A stretch of DNA of 56,599 nt, from assembly GCA_017534115.1 (NCBI GenBank), contig JAFWDD010000028.1, positions 1 through 56,599 on the forward strand. Reading direction: 5' to 3'. The translations under genes and the position numbers were made by a program. The notes under the pieces are model-generated. The model was given only the letters and a program-made list of their open reading frames with translations. It ran no database searches and was not told where the DNA came from. Of this stretch, positions 1 through 7,802 are shown one piece after another (position 1 is the stretch's first letter; every line of letters starts with the position of its first letter). Source of the stretch: Bacillota bacterium. GTDB taxonomy: Bacteria > Bacillota > Clostridia > Lachnospirales > Anaerotignaceae.

Positions 1-489
1 CACCAGAATGTCTCCCTGTCCGAAAGCAAGACGCTCATTCATGCAGAGAAAGAAAAGTCCCACGACTGCGACAGCCACGCAGATCCACTTTTTGACGGGC
101 ATTTTCCTTTTGAGGAATATCCCGATAATAGGTACAAAGAGGATGTATAAAGCTGTTATAAATCCGGCTTTTCCCACTGTTGTATACATTATTCCGTTCT
201 GCTGCAGGGCGGAAGCCGTAAAAAGGACTGCTCCGCACAGCATTCCGTATTTAATAAGTCTTTTGTATTCTTCTGCGGGAAGCTTTTCATATGTGCCGTT
301 TCTTTTCTTTTTTGAATCCGTTATTTTTATTGTAATTACAAGGACAAGAGCCCCTAAAAGAGTTCTTGTCGCCTGATATGTAAAGGGTCCTACATAGTCC
401 ATGCCGGCGCTTTGCGCCACAAAAGCGCAGCCCCATATAAGGGCTGTCAGAAGCAGGAGAAAAGGTCCTTTTCTTTTATTGCCGCTCAT
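1..489 (-). CDS. EamA/DMT-family permease, partial (C-terminus beyond the left edge)
   Basis: Read leftward from ATG at 489, 163 codons run off the window without a stop. The product begins MSGNKRKG and then shows hydrophobic helices with the pattern of the drug/metabolite transporter superfamily: a first helix containing LIWGCAFVAQ, a second TM around residues 43-56, and LQQNGIMYTTVGKAGFI, typical of EamA repeats. About the first half of a ten-TM permease is present. A second ATG lies at 492, but the AGGTG ribosome site just upstream spaces better to 489. Substrate cannot be predicted. Unrelated to its neighbours and transcribed away from the amidoligase gene. Confidence 0.8.
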   Translation of the reverse strand, partial: MSGNKRKGPFLLLLTALIWGCAFVAQSAGMDYVGPFTYQATRTLLGALVLVITIKITDSKKKRNGTYEKLPAEEYKRLIKYGMLCGAVLFTASALQQNGIMYTTVGKAGFITALYILFVPIIGIFLKRKMPVKKWICVAVAVVGLFFLCMNERLAFGQGDILV

Positions 490-873
490 CATAACACCTG
501 TAAAGATTTTGTAAATTTCGGCATTTTCCGGTTTTTTATTACGTCTTTGCCAATGCCTATATAATACCACTTAAAGAAGTCTGTGTCGAATAAAAATTTA
601 ATAAATACGGGTTCACAGGTAGAATTACAGCGGTCGGCATTGGACGTTAAGAATTTCTTTTTTGTGAATATATCAGAATTATTTATGCCATACAGATAAA
701 AATAACCATAACATATATAAATTTATTGTTAAGATTGTATGCTGATTCATATATCATATTGATTTTTTGCATTTTATATAGTAATATTACATTAGAGGTA
801 GTGTACTTAAATGGGATAATTATACTTAATATATAAAACGAGTCACATAGGGCCATGGAAAAGGGTGATTTGT
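490..873. other. Intergenic region between divergent genes
   Basis: This 384-base stretch separates the leftward permease from the rightward amidoligase gene. It is very AT-rich to the right of about 640 and holds no convincing coding frame. A plausible leftward promoter lies at 561-590 (listed separately). No clear sigma-A promoter for the rightward gene stands out among the many AT runs, and no RNA gene was recognised. Confidence 0.6.
561..590 (-). promoter_or_regulatory. Probable promoter of the EamA permease gene
   Basis: On the minus strand TTCGAC (590-585) and TATTAT (566-561) are separated by 18 bases, upstream of the permease start at 489. The -35 match is weak, so this is a tentative sigma-A type promoter. 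Confidence 0.4.
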
Positions 874-1845
874 ATGAGTAATGAAAATATAATAAGTATG
901 TTAAAATCAGATGAAATGATAAGCAAGTACAAAGATGACGAGACCTTTAAGAAAAATCTTCTTGATTTTAAAATACCTTACAGGGAAAAACTAAACCTTC
1001 CCGATTATATCACGATGGGTATGGAAATAGAAAACAATGCTATCAAGTATTGGGCGGCCCGTAAATTCAAAAAGGTTTTTCATCCATGGAAGGTAACCTT
1101 TGACGCGTCCATTCCCAACGGCTGTGAGATTATATCTCCCGTTTTGAAGGATGATGCCGAAACATGGGACGGCTTAAAAAGAGTATGCAGACTTTTGAAG
1201 GAAAAAAACACTTCGTTTGATATGAATCCCGGCGGAGGACATATTCATATAGGAGCCCAGGTTTTCAAAAACGGGTTTGAGTCCATATTAAACTTTATAA
1301 AGTTGTGGAGCATTTATGAGGATGTTCTTGTTGAATTTACAAGAGGTGTATATACAAAGGACAGGCCCAGCCAGAAACATTACGCAGGCAGCTCCCGCAA
1401 AAGAATCGATTATGTAATTGATGTTGCCGATAAATATGATGTGGGCATCGACATAATGGCATATGTTTCCAGAAAATATGCGTTGAATTTCTCAAATTTA
1501 AAGGATTTCGATTTAGGCAAAAAAAATACTGTGGAAATAAGATGCCCCAACGGTACGATAGAGGAGATTGTATGGTAGAATAACGCGAATTTTGTGGCAA
1601 AATTCGTGGATTTTCCCAACAAAGACAGGTTTGACGCTGAGGCCATAGACAGAAGATATCGTCAAAAGGATTACGCTCAGGGATTTGGAGGAGCCTGCGA
1701 GCTTGCGGACTTGATTTTTGATGATGTATTCGATAAAATCTGCTTCCTGAGACAGTATATCAAAAGCGATAATGACAGCGAGGAATTCGGCCCCAGAGAG
1801 ATTTTCTATGAAACCGATGACGATGACCTGCAGATGGTAATATAA
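874..1845 (+). pseudogene. Amidoligase-family protein interrupted by an in-frame amber codon
   Basis: Two open stretches in the same frame (874-1578 and 1579-1845) are separated only by TAG at 1576-1578. Together they would give about 323 residues. Motifs match the putative amidoligase family (Amidoligase_2, COOH-NH2 ligase fold): MGMEIE near the N-terminus, WKVTFDAS followed by GCEIISPVL, then GGGHIHIGA and VEIRCPNGT. In relatives, as I recall them, the last motif continues W-Q-N-N, so the TAG most simply replaces CAG (Gln). The start is ATG 874, 7 bases after AAGGG; an in-frame GTG at 865 is less likely. The 88 codons after the stop still look intact, suggesting recent inactivation, sequencing error or readthrough. 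No ATP-grasp or GATase partner lies nearby. Confidence 0.75.
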
Positions 1846-1858
1846 ATAAAAAACTAAT

Positions 1859-1889
1859 GACCGGAGATGTTGAATTTCCGGTCTTTTTT
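1859..1889 (+). terminator. Rho-independent terminator after the amidoligase gene
   Basis: The stem GACCGGA (1859-1865) pairs with TCCGGTC (1877-1883) and is followed by six T residues. Confidence 0.85.
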
Positions 1890-1894
1890 ACGTT

Positions 1895-2137
1895 TTAGGG
1901 ACAGACTTCTGCATAATTTCCATCCTCGTATTTATATATCTTATGAATTTTGATTCTACTGAAAAGAGAATTCCTTATGCAAAAATCCAGATCCTGTAAT
2001 TCTATTGAAATTCCGCAGGAAGACGTAATCTGCCGCGGGGTTGGACGGATGGTTATCTTTATTGACTGAGACAGTATTTTTTCAGCGCTTATAGCATCAT
2101 GAGTCGATACAAAAGTAATGAGAAACCTGTTTTCCAT
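1895..2137 (-). CDS. DUF3343 putative Se/S carrier-like protein
   Basis: An 80-residue soluble protein (MENRFLITFVSTHDAISAEK...) matching the DUF3343 / Se-S carrier-like family. Visible family marks are the N-terminal beta-alpha segment with FVSTHDAISAEKIL, a central SSCGISIEL with the conserved Cys-Gly, and a C-terminal CP. The family occurs with selenium-dependent molybdenum hydroxylase maturation genes and is thought to carry reactive selenium or sulfur on the conserved Cys; that role is inferred. Start ATG 2137 is chosen over ATG 2143 because GAGGTGA at 2150-2144 then has 6-base spacing. It is divergent from the desulfurase gene, with overlapping promoters between them. Confidence 0.8.
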   Translation of the reverse strand: MENRFLITFVSTHDAISAEKILSQSIKITIRPTPRQITSSCGISIELQDLDFCIRNSLFSRIKIHKIYKYEDGNYAEVCP

Positions 2138-2162
2138 GAACATTCACCTCATAAAAAAGTAA

Positions 2163-2192
2163 TTGCATTATACATTAATATCTGAATATTAT
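2163..2192 (+). promoter_or_regulatory. Probable promoter of the desulfurase operon
   Basis: TTGCAT (2163-2168) and TATTAT (2187-2192) are 18 bases apart. It overlaps the leftward promoter of the DUF3343 gene, so the two divergent genes may be regulated together. Confidence 0.45.
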
Positions 2193-2195
2193 CAA
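2167..2195 (-). promoter_or_regulatory. Promoter of the DUF3343 gene
   Basis: On the minus strand TTGATA (2195-2190) and TATAAT (2172-2167) are separated by 17 bases, a good sigma-A match 30 bases upstream of the start at 2137. Confidence 0.65.
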
Positions 2196-2283
2196 CAAAA
2201 AATATCTCAAAACTTTACTTTTGGGAGAAAATCTGATATTCTCAGAAAAAGAGCTTATTTCAGGCAGGAATCGAGGAAAAAAC

Positions 2284-3423
2284 ATGATATATTTTGATAA
2301 CGCGGCCACATCCTTTCCCAAAGCTCCCGGCACAGGGAAGGCGGTCTGCGATTTTCTGGAAAACGCGTCCGTAAACACAAACAGAGGTGCGTATAAAATG
2401 GCATATGACGCGGACAGGCTTGTTTTTGACACAAGGACAAAGCTTGCCCGTCTTTTGGGCTGCGGTGATTCGGAAAGAGTGATTTTCACGTCAGGAGTAA
2501 CGGCTTCCCTGAATCTTTTCCTCATGGGAGGATTTTTCGGAGAAGGGGATCATATAATCATAAGCTCAATGGAGCACCACGCTGTAACCAGACCCGTTTT
2601 GCAGCTCCAAAAGAAGGGTGTTTCCGTGTCTGTCGCATGTGCCGGCAAAAACGGTATTCTGCGGCCTGAAGAAGTTGAAAAATACATTTGTTCGCAGACA
2701 AAAGCAATCATCATAAACCATGCTTCAAATGTATGCGGACGCATTGCGCCCATAGCCGAAATAGGGGATATTGCGAAAAAAAATGACTTGATTTTTGCCG
2801 TGGATTCGGCTCAGTCCGCAGGAGTGATACCTGTCAGCGCAGAAGAAATGGGCATAGATTTCCTTGCTTTTTCAGGACATAAGGGGCTTTTGGGCCCTCA
2901 GGGAATCGGCGGCTTTGTTATTTCCGAAAGGCTGTCAAAAATTCTTCCGCCTTTTACACTGGGCGGTACGGGAAGTCTTTCTGATTCATTCGAAATGCCC
3001 GATTTTCTCCCTGACAAATACGAAGGAGGAACACTGAATCTTCCCGGAATCGCGGGACTTTCTCATTCTCTGGATTTTATAAATGAAATTGGTATTGAAA
3101 ATATCCGCCAAAAGGAAATCGCTCTTACAGATTACCTTCTGGAAGGACTGAAATCTATTCCCGAAGCCAGAGTGACCGGCGGTACGGAAGGCGAAAGACT
3201 TTCTGTAATATCTCTGGACTTTCCGGGCCGTGACAATTCGGAGATTTCCTTTCTTCTGGATAATAAATCCGGCATAATGACCAGAGTAGGACTCCACTGC
3301 GCGCCGCTGGCTCATAAAACTCTCGGCACATTTCCCAAGGGCACTCTGAGAGTTTCCTTTGGATATTTCAATACATTTGAAGAGGTAGATATTTTTTTGA
3401 AAGCGTTAAAAAAGCTTGTCTGA
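2284..3423 (+). CDS. Class V aminotransferase, cysteine desulfurase/selenocysteine lyase-like
   Basis: A 379-residue PLP enzyme. It begins MIYFDNAATSFPKAP, the NifS/Csd signature, has the PLP lysine in FSGHKGLLGPQGIGG, and carries a catalytic cysteine in RVGLHCAPLAHKTLGT near the C-terminus. The GLHCAPLAHKTLGT ending resembles the subgroup found beside selenium-dependent molybdenum hydroxylase genes (the EF2568-like family). The likely reaction is release of sulfur or selenium from (seleno)cysteine as an enzyme-bound persulfide/perselenide; preference for selenium is inferred from context. Start ATG 2284 sits 7 bases after GAGG (2273-2276); reading further upstream would place the promoter leader inside the gene. 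Divergent from DUF3343 and followed 12 bases later by the Mrr-like gene. Confidence 0.85.
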   Translation: MIYFDNAATSFPKAPGTGKAVCDFLENASVNTNRGAYKMAYDADRLVFDTRTKLARLLGCGDSERVIFTSGVTASLNLFLMGGFFGEGDHIIISSMEHHAVTRPVLQLQKKGVSVSVACAGKNGILRPEEVEKYICSQTKAIIINHASNVCGRIAPIAEIGDIAKKNDLIFAVDSAQSAGVIPVSAEEMGIDFLAFSGHKGLLGPQGIGGFVISERLSKILPPFTLGGTGSLSDSFEMPDFLPDKYEGGTLNLPGIAGLSHSLDFINEIGIENIRQKEIALTDYLLEGLKSIPEARVTGGTEGERLSVISLDFPGRDNSEISFLLDNKSGIMTRVGLHCAPLAHKTLGTFPKGTLRVSFGYFNTFEEVDIFLKALKKLV

Positions 3424-3435
3424 AAGGATAGATTT

Positions 3436-3945
3436 ATGTTGGGAAGCATATCTGATTTTTTTGCCGTATGGATGTGGCTCGTCCTGATCATACTTATAAT
3501 CGGAGCGGGTATCGCGGCGGCGGTAAAAGTTCATTCCGTCACAAAGGAAAGAATATACGAAAACTCCGTAAACAGCTATCTGAGCGGAACAAAAAAAAGA
3601 ACTCCGAAAATATCGGGGAAATATAAAAATATGGACGGTTATACCTATGAAAACCACGTTGCCAAAAGACTTCGTTCCATAGGCTACCGTGACGTTAAAA
3701 TAACGAAAAAAAGCGGTGATTTCGGCGCTGACATTCTTGCTAAGGACTGGAAGGGCTCAAAAATATGCTTCCAGTGCAAAAGATATAACGGTCCCGTAGG
3801 GGTGAAAGCCGTTCAGGAGGCTATATCCGCAAAGACATATTATAAATGCTCAAAGGCGGCCGTTATAACTCCGTCGGTTTTTACAGAAGGCGCGAAAAAG
3901 CTTGCCGAAACTTCTGATGTAAAGCTCTACGAATGCTTTAAATAA
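3436..3945 (+). CDS. Membrane-anchored Mrr-like restriction endonuclease fold protein
   Basis: A 169-residue protein with one N-terminal transmembrane helix (about residues 9-30) and a C-terminal Mrr_cat nuclease-fold domain (about 66-165). The conserved core is visible: DGYTYENHVAKRL at the domain start, then GDFGADILAKD, then ICFQCKRYNGPVG, giving the D...QxK catalytic arrangement. Such proteins are commonly annotated as restriction endonuclease-like; the cellular role of the small membrane-tethered class is unknown. It lies 12 bases after the desulfurase gene, so it is probably co-transcribed, although no selenium role is known. No methyltransferase partner is present. Confidence 0.8.
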   Translation: MLGSISDFFAVWMWLVLIILIIGAGIAAAVKVHSVTKERIYENSVNSYLSGTKKRTPKISGKYKNMDGYTYENHVAKRLRSIGYRDVKITKKSGDFGADILAKDWKGSKICFQCKRYNGPVGVKAVQEAISAKTYYKCSKAAVITPSVFTEGAKKLAETSDVKLYECFK

Positions 3946-4091
3946 CGGCATTTTCATCATATAAAGAATTATTATACATAATATCAATAATAAGTATTTT
4001 ACCCTTGCAAACGTTTCATATTATAATTTATTTGCTAATATAATGACCAAAATTTTTTATAATATTTTTAAATTGGAGAGGAGTTTTAAAA

Positions 4092-5288
4092 GTGGAAGAA
4101 AGATTGATCGGAACCGTTTCCAGAGGTGTGCGTGCTCCTATTATCCGTCAGGGAGACAACATTGTTGAAATAGTCGCAGACAGCGTTCTCAAGGCAGCTG
4201 CAAGCGAAAATATAGAGATAAGAGACAGAGACATTATTGCTGTAACAGAGGCAGTAGTGGCAAGAGCTCAGGGTAATTACGCTACGATTCATCAGATCGC
4301 AGAGGATATCAAAGCAAAATATCCCGATGGCACAATCGGAGTTATTTTCCCTATTTTAAGCCGTAACCGTTTTGCTATGTGCCTTAAGGGAATAGCATCC
4401 GGCGCAAAAAAGATTATCCTTATGCTCAGCTATCCTTCAGATGAGGTAGGAAATCACCTTGTTGATCTGGACGCACTTGATGCGGCAGGAGTAAACCCCT
4501 GGACAGATATTCTTTCTGAAGAAAAATACCGTGAGCTTTTTGGATACGGTGTTCACAGATTCACAGGCGTTGACTACATCGAATACTACAAAGAGCTTAT
4601 CACAAGCTGCGGCGCAGAGGTTCAGGTGGTTTTCGCCAACGACTGCAGAACAATCCTTGATTATACAAAGAACGTTCTTAACTGCGATATTCATACAAGA
4701 GCAAGAACAAAACGTCTTCTCAAAGCAGCAGGCGCTGAAATAGTTTTCGGACTTGACGATATTCTTACAGCATCTGTTGACGGAAGCGGATTCAATGAAA
4801 ATTACGGTCTTTTAGGCTCAAACAAAGCAACAGAGGAATCCGTAAAATTATTCCCCAGAGATTGTCAGCCCGTAGTTGAAGGCATCCAGAAGATCATCAG
4901 CGACGCTACAGGCAAAAAGGTTGAGGTTATGATTTACGGCGACGGCGCTTTCAAGGATCCCGTCGGAAAGATCTGGGAGCTTGCAGACCCCGTTGTTTCT
5001 CCCGCATACACAGCAGGTCTTGAAGGCCAGCCCAACGAAGTTAAGCTGAAATATTTAGCAGACAATGATTTTGCTCATCTTTCCGGAGAAGAGCTTAAAA
5101 TGGCTATTTCAGACTACATCAGACATAAAGACGCAGACCTTGTGGGCAATATGGTTTCCGAAGGAACAACACCCAGAAGACTTACAGACCTTATCGGTTC
5201 TTTATGTGACCTGACAAGCGGCAGCGGAGACAAAGGAACTCCTATTATCCTTATTCAGGGATATTTCGATAACTATACAAATAAATAA
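4092..5288 (+). CDS. CofE-like protein (coenzyme F420-0:L-glutamate ligase family)
   Basis: A 398-residue protein of the F420_ligase (CofE) family. The N-terminus GTVSRGVRAPIIRQGDNI is followed by the family core RDIIAVTEAVVARAQGNY, and the middle contains a nucleotide/metal-binding type region IYGDGAFKDPVGKIWELADP. CofE adds glutamate to F420-0 using GTP. Clostridia generally do not make F420 and no cofC, cofD, cofG or cofH lies here, so the real substrate of this family in such organisms is unknown. It is longer than archaeal CofE (about 250 residues). Start GTG 4092 is set by AGGAG at 4079-4083 with 8-base spacing. Monocistronic, with its own terminator. Confidence 0.8.
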   Translation: MEERLIGTVSRGVRAPIIRQGDNIVEIVADSVLKAAASENIEIRDRDIIAVTEAVVARAQGNYATIHQIAEDIKAKYPDGTIGVIFPILSRNRFAMCLKGIASGAKKIILMLSYPSDEVGNHLVDLDALDAAGVNPWTDILSEEKYRELFGYGVHRFTGVDYIEYYKELITSCGAEVQVVFANDCRTILDYTKNVLNCDIHTRARTKRLLKAAGAEIVFGLDDILTASVDGSGFNENYGLLGSNKATEESVKLFPRDCQPVVEGIQKIISDATGKKVEVMIYGDGAFKDPVGKIWELADPVVSPAYTAGLEGQPNEVKLKYLADNDFAHLSGEELKMAISDYIRHKDADLVGNMVSEGTTPRRLTDLIGSLCDLTSGSGDKGTPIILIQGYFDNYTNK

Positions 5289-5301
5289 TTGCGAATATGC
5301 G

Positions 5302-5340
5302 GCGGTGCGGAATTATTTTCTGTACCGCTTTTTTATTTTT
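5302..5340 (+). terminator. Terminator of the cofE-like gene
   Basis: A ten-base stem (5302-5311 with 5319-5328, containing two G-U pairs) is followed by a T-rich tract. Confidence 0.8.
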
Positions 5341-5393
5341 CCGTGCAGATTTTGACATTAAAGCCTAATCTGACATTTTTCATAAAAATCCAC

Positions 5394-5422
5394 TTGACAA
5401 TAGTTTGAGTTCGGTATAAAGT
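5394..5422 (+). promoter_or_regulatory. Promoter of the T-box/oxoacid oxidoreductase operon
   Basis: A perfect TTGACA lies at 5394-5399. The -10 is either TATAAA at 5415-5420 (15-base spacing) or TAAAGT at 5417-5422 (17-base spacing). Transcription would begin just before the T-box stem I. Confidence 0.7.
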
Positions 5423-5429
5423 TAAATAC

Positions 5430-5678
5430 ATAAAAAGACGTTGACGGAAACAGTAGTCTTTTCGGAAAATAAATGTCAAAGCGAGCCGGAGGCGGTGAAA
5501 GTCCGGTACATATAAGAAAAGATGAATATCATTCCCGAGTTGCAGGCTGAACCCTTAGGGCGGTAAGCTTTTGCCGGCTTTTCACCGTTAAAAGAAACTC
5601 GTATGTTAGTATGTAGTAATAGGTGGTATAACGTGTGTAGAATTGCGCTCGTCCTTTTTACGGGACGGGTTTTTTTTA
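5430..5678 (+). promoter_or_regulatory. T-box riboswitch leader, specifier AUC (isoleucine)
   Basis: The leader shows the T-box parts in order. Stem I starts near 5434, with the specifier-loop AGUA turn at 5452-5455. The distal stem I segment is AGCGAGCCGG...CCGGTAC (5472-5499). The specifier loop GAATATCATTCCCGAG contains codon ATC at 5528-5530. The conserved T-box core AGGTGGTATAACG (5621-5633) carries TGGT (5624-5627), which can pair with an ACCA acceptor end, as expected for tRNA-Ile with A73. A competing terminator hairpin with a run of eight T closes it (5648-5677). Uncharged tRNA-Ile should favour antitermination and expression of the downstream oxidoreductase. The codon assignment rests on alignment by eye with the known glyQS specifier loop. 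Confidence 0.87.
5648..5678 (+). terminator. T-box regulated terminator
   Basis: CTCGTCC (5648-5654) pairs with GGACGGG (5663-5669), followed by eight T. It is mutually exclusive with the antiterminator that contains the T-box core. Confidence 0.8.
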
Positions 5679-5722
5679 GCCCAAAATCGTGTGATGCCGC
5701 CTGAATTGAAAAGGAGAACGAA

Positions 5723-6298
5723 ATGAAGAATATTACTGAAATACGCTGGCACGGCAGAGGAGGACAGGGAGCCAAAACGGCAAGTCTCCTGTTGGCGGAC
5801 GCGGCTTTTATGGCAGGTAAATACGTGCAGTCCTTCCCGGAATACGGACCGGAGCGTTCCGGAGCGCCTATAACGGCGTATAATCGTATTTCCGACGAAC
5901 GCTGTACGGTTCATTCAAATATTTATAATCCGGATTATGTGGTTGTGGTGGACGAAACCCTTCTTGAAAGCGTGGATGTTACCGCGGGACTTAATCCTGA
6001 AGGCGCGATTATTATAAATTCGGCAAAAAACGCTTCCGAGCTGAAGCCTCTTCTTAAAGGATACACAGGAAAGGTATTCACGGTAGACGCCGGAAGCATA
6101 TCCAGAAAAAATCTTGGCGCCTATTTCCCCAATACCCCTATGCTTGCGGCGATAGTAGCTGTCAGCAAATGTGTGGAGCCGGAAACATTCATGAAGGATA
6201 TGGAAGAATCCTATAAACATAAATTCGCGTCCAAACCCTATGTAGTTCAGGGAAATCTGGACTGTCTTTCCCAGGCGATGAAGGAGGTTAAGGAGTAA
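5723..6298 (+). CDS. 2-oxoacid:ferredoxin oxidoreductase, gamma subunit
   Basis: A 191-residue subunit of the POR_N-type gamma family. The diagnostic N-terminus EIRWHGRGGQGAKTAS is present, followed by FPEYGPERSGAPITAYNRIS and VVVDETLL. It is the structural subunit of the four-subunit pyruvate/2-oxoisovalerate-type enzyme that interconverts a 2-oxoacid with acyl-CoA and CO2 using ferredoxin. First gene after the isoleucine T-box; its stop at 6298 overlaps the next start. Family members act on pyruvate, 2-oxobutyrate or branched 2-oxoacids, and the sequence alone does not decide which. Confidence 0.9.
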   Translation: MKNITEIRWHGRGGQGAKTASLLLADAAFMAGKYVQSFPEYGPERSGAPITAYNRISDERCTVHSNIYNPDYVVVVDETLLESVDVTAGLNPEGAIIINSAKNASELKPLLKGYTGKVFTVDAGSISRKNLGAYFPNTPMLAAIVAVSKCVEPETFMKDMEESYKHKFASKPYVVQGNLDCLSQAMKEVKE

Positions 6299-6600
6299 TG
6301 AGTAAAAAAGCTTCTGAAATAAACGAAAATATTCTGTGGCAGGATATGACCACAGGCTGCGAGATATATGAAGGAGGAACCTCCAGATTAACAAAAACGG
6401 GAGAATGGAGATCAAAAATACCCGTTTGGGATCCATCCAAATGCAAGCAGTGTCTTCTCTGCACGCCATTCTGTCCCGATTCGGCAATTCCCGTCAACAA
6501 GGGCCAGAGAAGCGATTTCGATTTCGATTACTGCAAGGGATGTGGAATCTGCTATAAAGTGTGTCCTTTCGGAGCTATAGACTGGAAGGAGGTAATGTAA
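6298..6600 (+). CDS. 2-oxoacid:ferredoxin oxidoreductase, delta subunit (2[4Fe-4S] ferredoxin)
   Basis: A 100-residue protein with two ferredoxin cluster motifs: CKQCLLCTPFCP near residues 48-59 and CKGCGICYKVCP near 80-91. These bind two [4Fe-4S] clusters that pass electrons between the TPP site in the beta subunit and external ferredoxin. Residues 28-45 match the usual delta-subunit leader (TSRLTKTGEWRSKIPVWD). It overlaps the gamma gene by one base and ends directly at the alpha start, indicating translational coupling. Confidence 0.92.
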   Translation: MSKKASEINENILWQDMTTGCEIYEGGTSRLTKTGEWRSKIPVWDPSKCKQCLLCTPFCPDSAIPVNKGQRSDFDFDYCKGCGICYKVCPFGAIDWKEVM

Positions 6601-7800
6601 ATGAGTATTCGCGACAGACTTTCGGGAAATGAAGCCATAGCAACAGCCATGCGCCAGATAAATCCCGATGTATTCGCTATGTTCCCCATTACGCCTTCCA
6701 CAGAGATACCCCAGTATTTTGCCCAGTACGTGGCAGACGGAAGGGTAGATACTGAATTTGTGTGCGTAGAAAGCGAGCATTCATCCATGTCAGCCTGCGT
6801 TGGAGCAGAGGCCGCGGGAGCCAGAGCCATCACAGCGACCAGCTCGGCAGGACTTGCCTTTATGAGCGAAATGCTTTTTGTAGCGGCGTCCGCAAGACTT
6901 CCAATCGTTCTTGCGGTGGCATGCAGAGCTCTTACGGGCCCCATCAATATAAACCACGACTATTCCGATTCAATGGCTGTCCGCGATTCGGGATTCATTC
7001 AGATATATGCCGAAAACAATCAGGAAGCCTATGATAATTATCTTCAGGCCCACAGGATCGGCGAAACAGCGGACGTCCGTCTTCCTGTTATGATTTGCGA
7101 GGACGGATTCATAACATCCCATGCTCTTGAGAATATAGAGCTTGAAACAGATCAGGATGTAAAGGATTTCGTAGGAGAATATACTCCCGAAAACTATCTC
7201 CTCAAGGCAGAAAATCCTCTCGCGGTAGGCCCTTACGGCGTGTCGGGATACTACATGGAAGCAAGGGTTGCCCAGGCAGAGGCAATGAAAAACGCCAAAA
7301 GAGCGATTCTTGATGTAGCCGCTGATTTCGAGAAAAAATTCGGCCGTAAATACGGCTTTTTCGAGGAATACAAAATGGAAGACGCGGAACTGGTAATGAT
7401 CCTCATGGGTTCATCGGCAGGCACAGGAAAAGCCGCAGTGGACGAGCTGAGAGAGCAGGGAATCAAAGCCGGACTTATCAAAGTCAGAGTTTTCAGACCT
7501 TTTCCCGGTGAGGAGCTTGCCGAAGCTCTGAAAAACGCCAAAGCAGTGGCGGTAATGGATAAAAGCGAAGGCTTCAGCGCCTGCGGAGGACCTCTCTTCG
7601 CGGATACTGCCGGAGCCTGCATAAATATGGAAAACAGACCTAAAATGATAGATATAGTATACGGTCTTGGCGGACGTGATTTTACAATGGACCAGGCAAA
7701 AAGAGTCTACGCGCGCCTTGCAAAAATCGTCGAAACAGGCGAGGTAGGACCTGTATACACCCATATGGGACAGAGAGATAAGAGAAAAGAGGTGCAGTGA
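6601..7800 (+). CDS. porA: 2-oxoacid:ferredoxin oxidoreductase, alpha subunit
   Basis: A 399-residue alpha subunit with the pyrimidine-binding N-terminal domain (SGNEAIATAMRQINPDVFAM, then FPITPSTEIPQYF), the core segment RALTGPININHDYSDSM, and the C-terminal transketolase-like domain with RVFRPFPGEELAEAL. It most resembles PorA of four-subunit pyruvate synthases. Begins one base after the delta stop. The isoleucine T-box upstream suggests service in branched-chain amino acid synthesis, for example reductive carboxylation of propionyl-CoA to 2-oxobutyrate; this is inference. Confidence 0.88.
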   Translation: MSIRDRLSGNEAIATAMRQINPDVFAMFPITPSTEIPQYFAQYVADGRVDTEFVCVESEHSSMSACVGAEAAGARAITATSSAGLAFMSEMLFVAASARLPIVLAVACRALTGPININHDYSDSMAVRDSGFIQIYAENNQEAYDNYLQAHRIGETADVRLPVMICEDGFITSHALENIELETDQDVKDFVGEYTPENYLLKAENPLAVGPYGVSGYYMEARVAQAEAMKNAKRAILDVAADFEKKFGRKYGFFEEYKMEDAELVMILMGSSAGTGKAAVDELREQGIKAGLIKVRVFRPFPGEELAEALKNAKAVAVMDKSEGFSACGGPLFADTAGACINMENRPKMIDIVYGLGGRDFTMDQAKRVYARLAKIVETGEVGPVYTHMGQRDKRKEVQ

Positions 7801-7802
7801 GT

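Noticed and set aside
1576-1578. Pyrrolysine or recoded amber codon in the amidoligase gene
   Set aside because: TAG ends several other genes in the window normally, the family is expected to have Gln here, and no pyl genes are visible; simple mutation or error is more likely.
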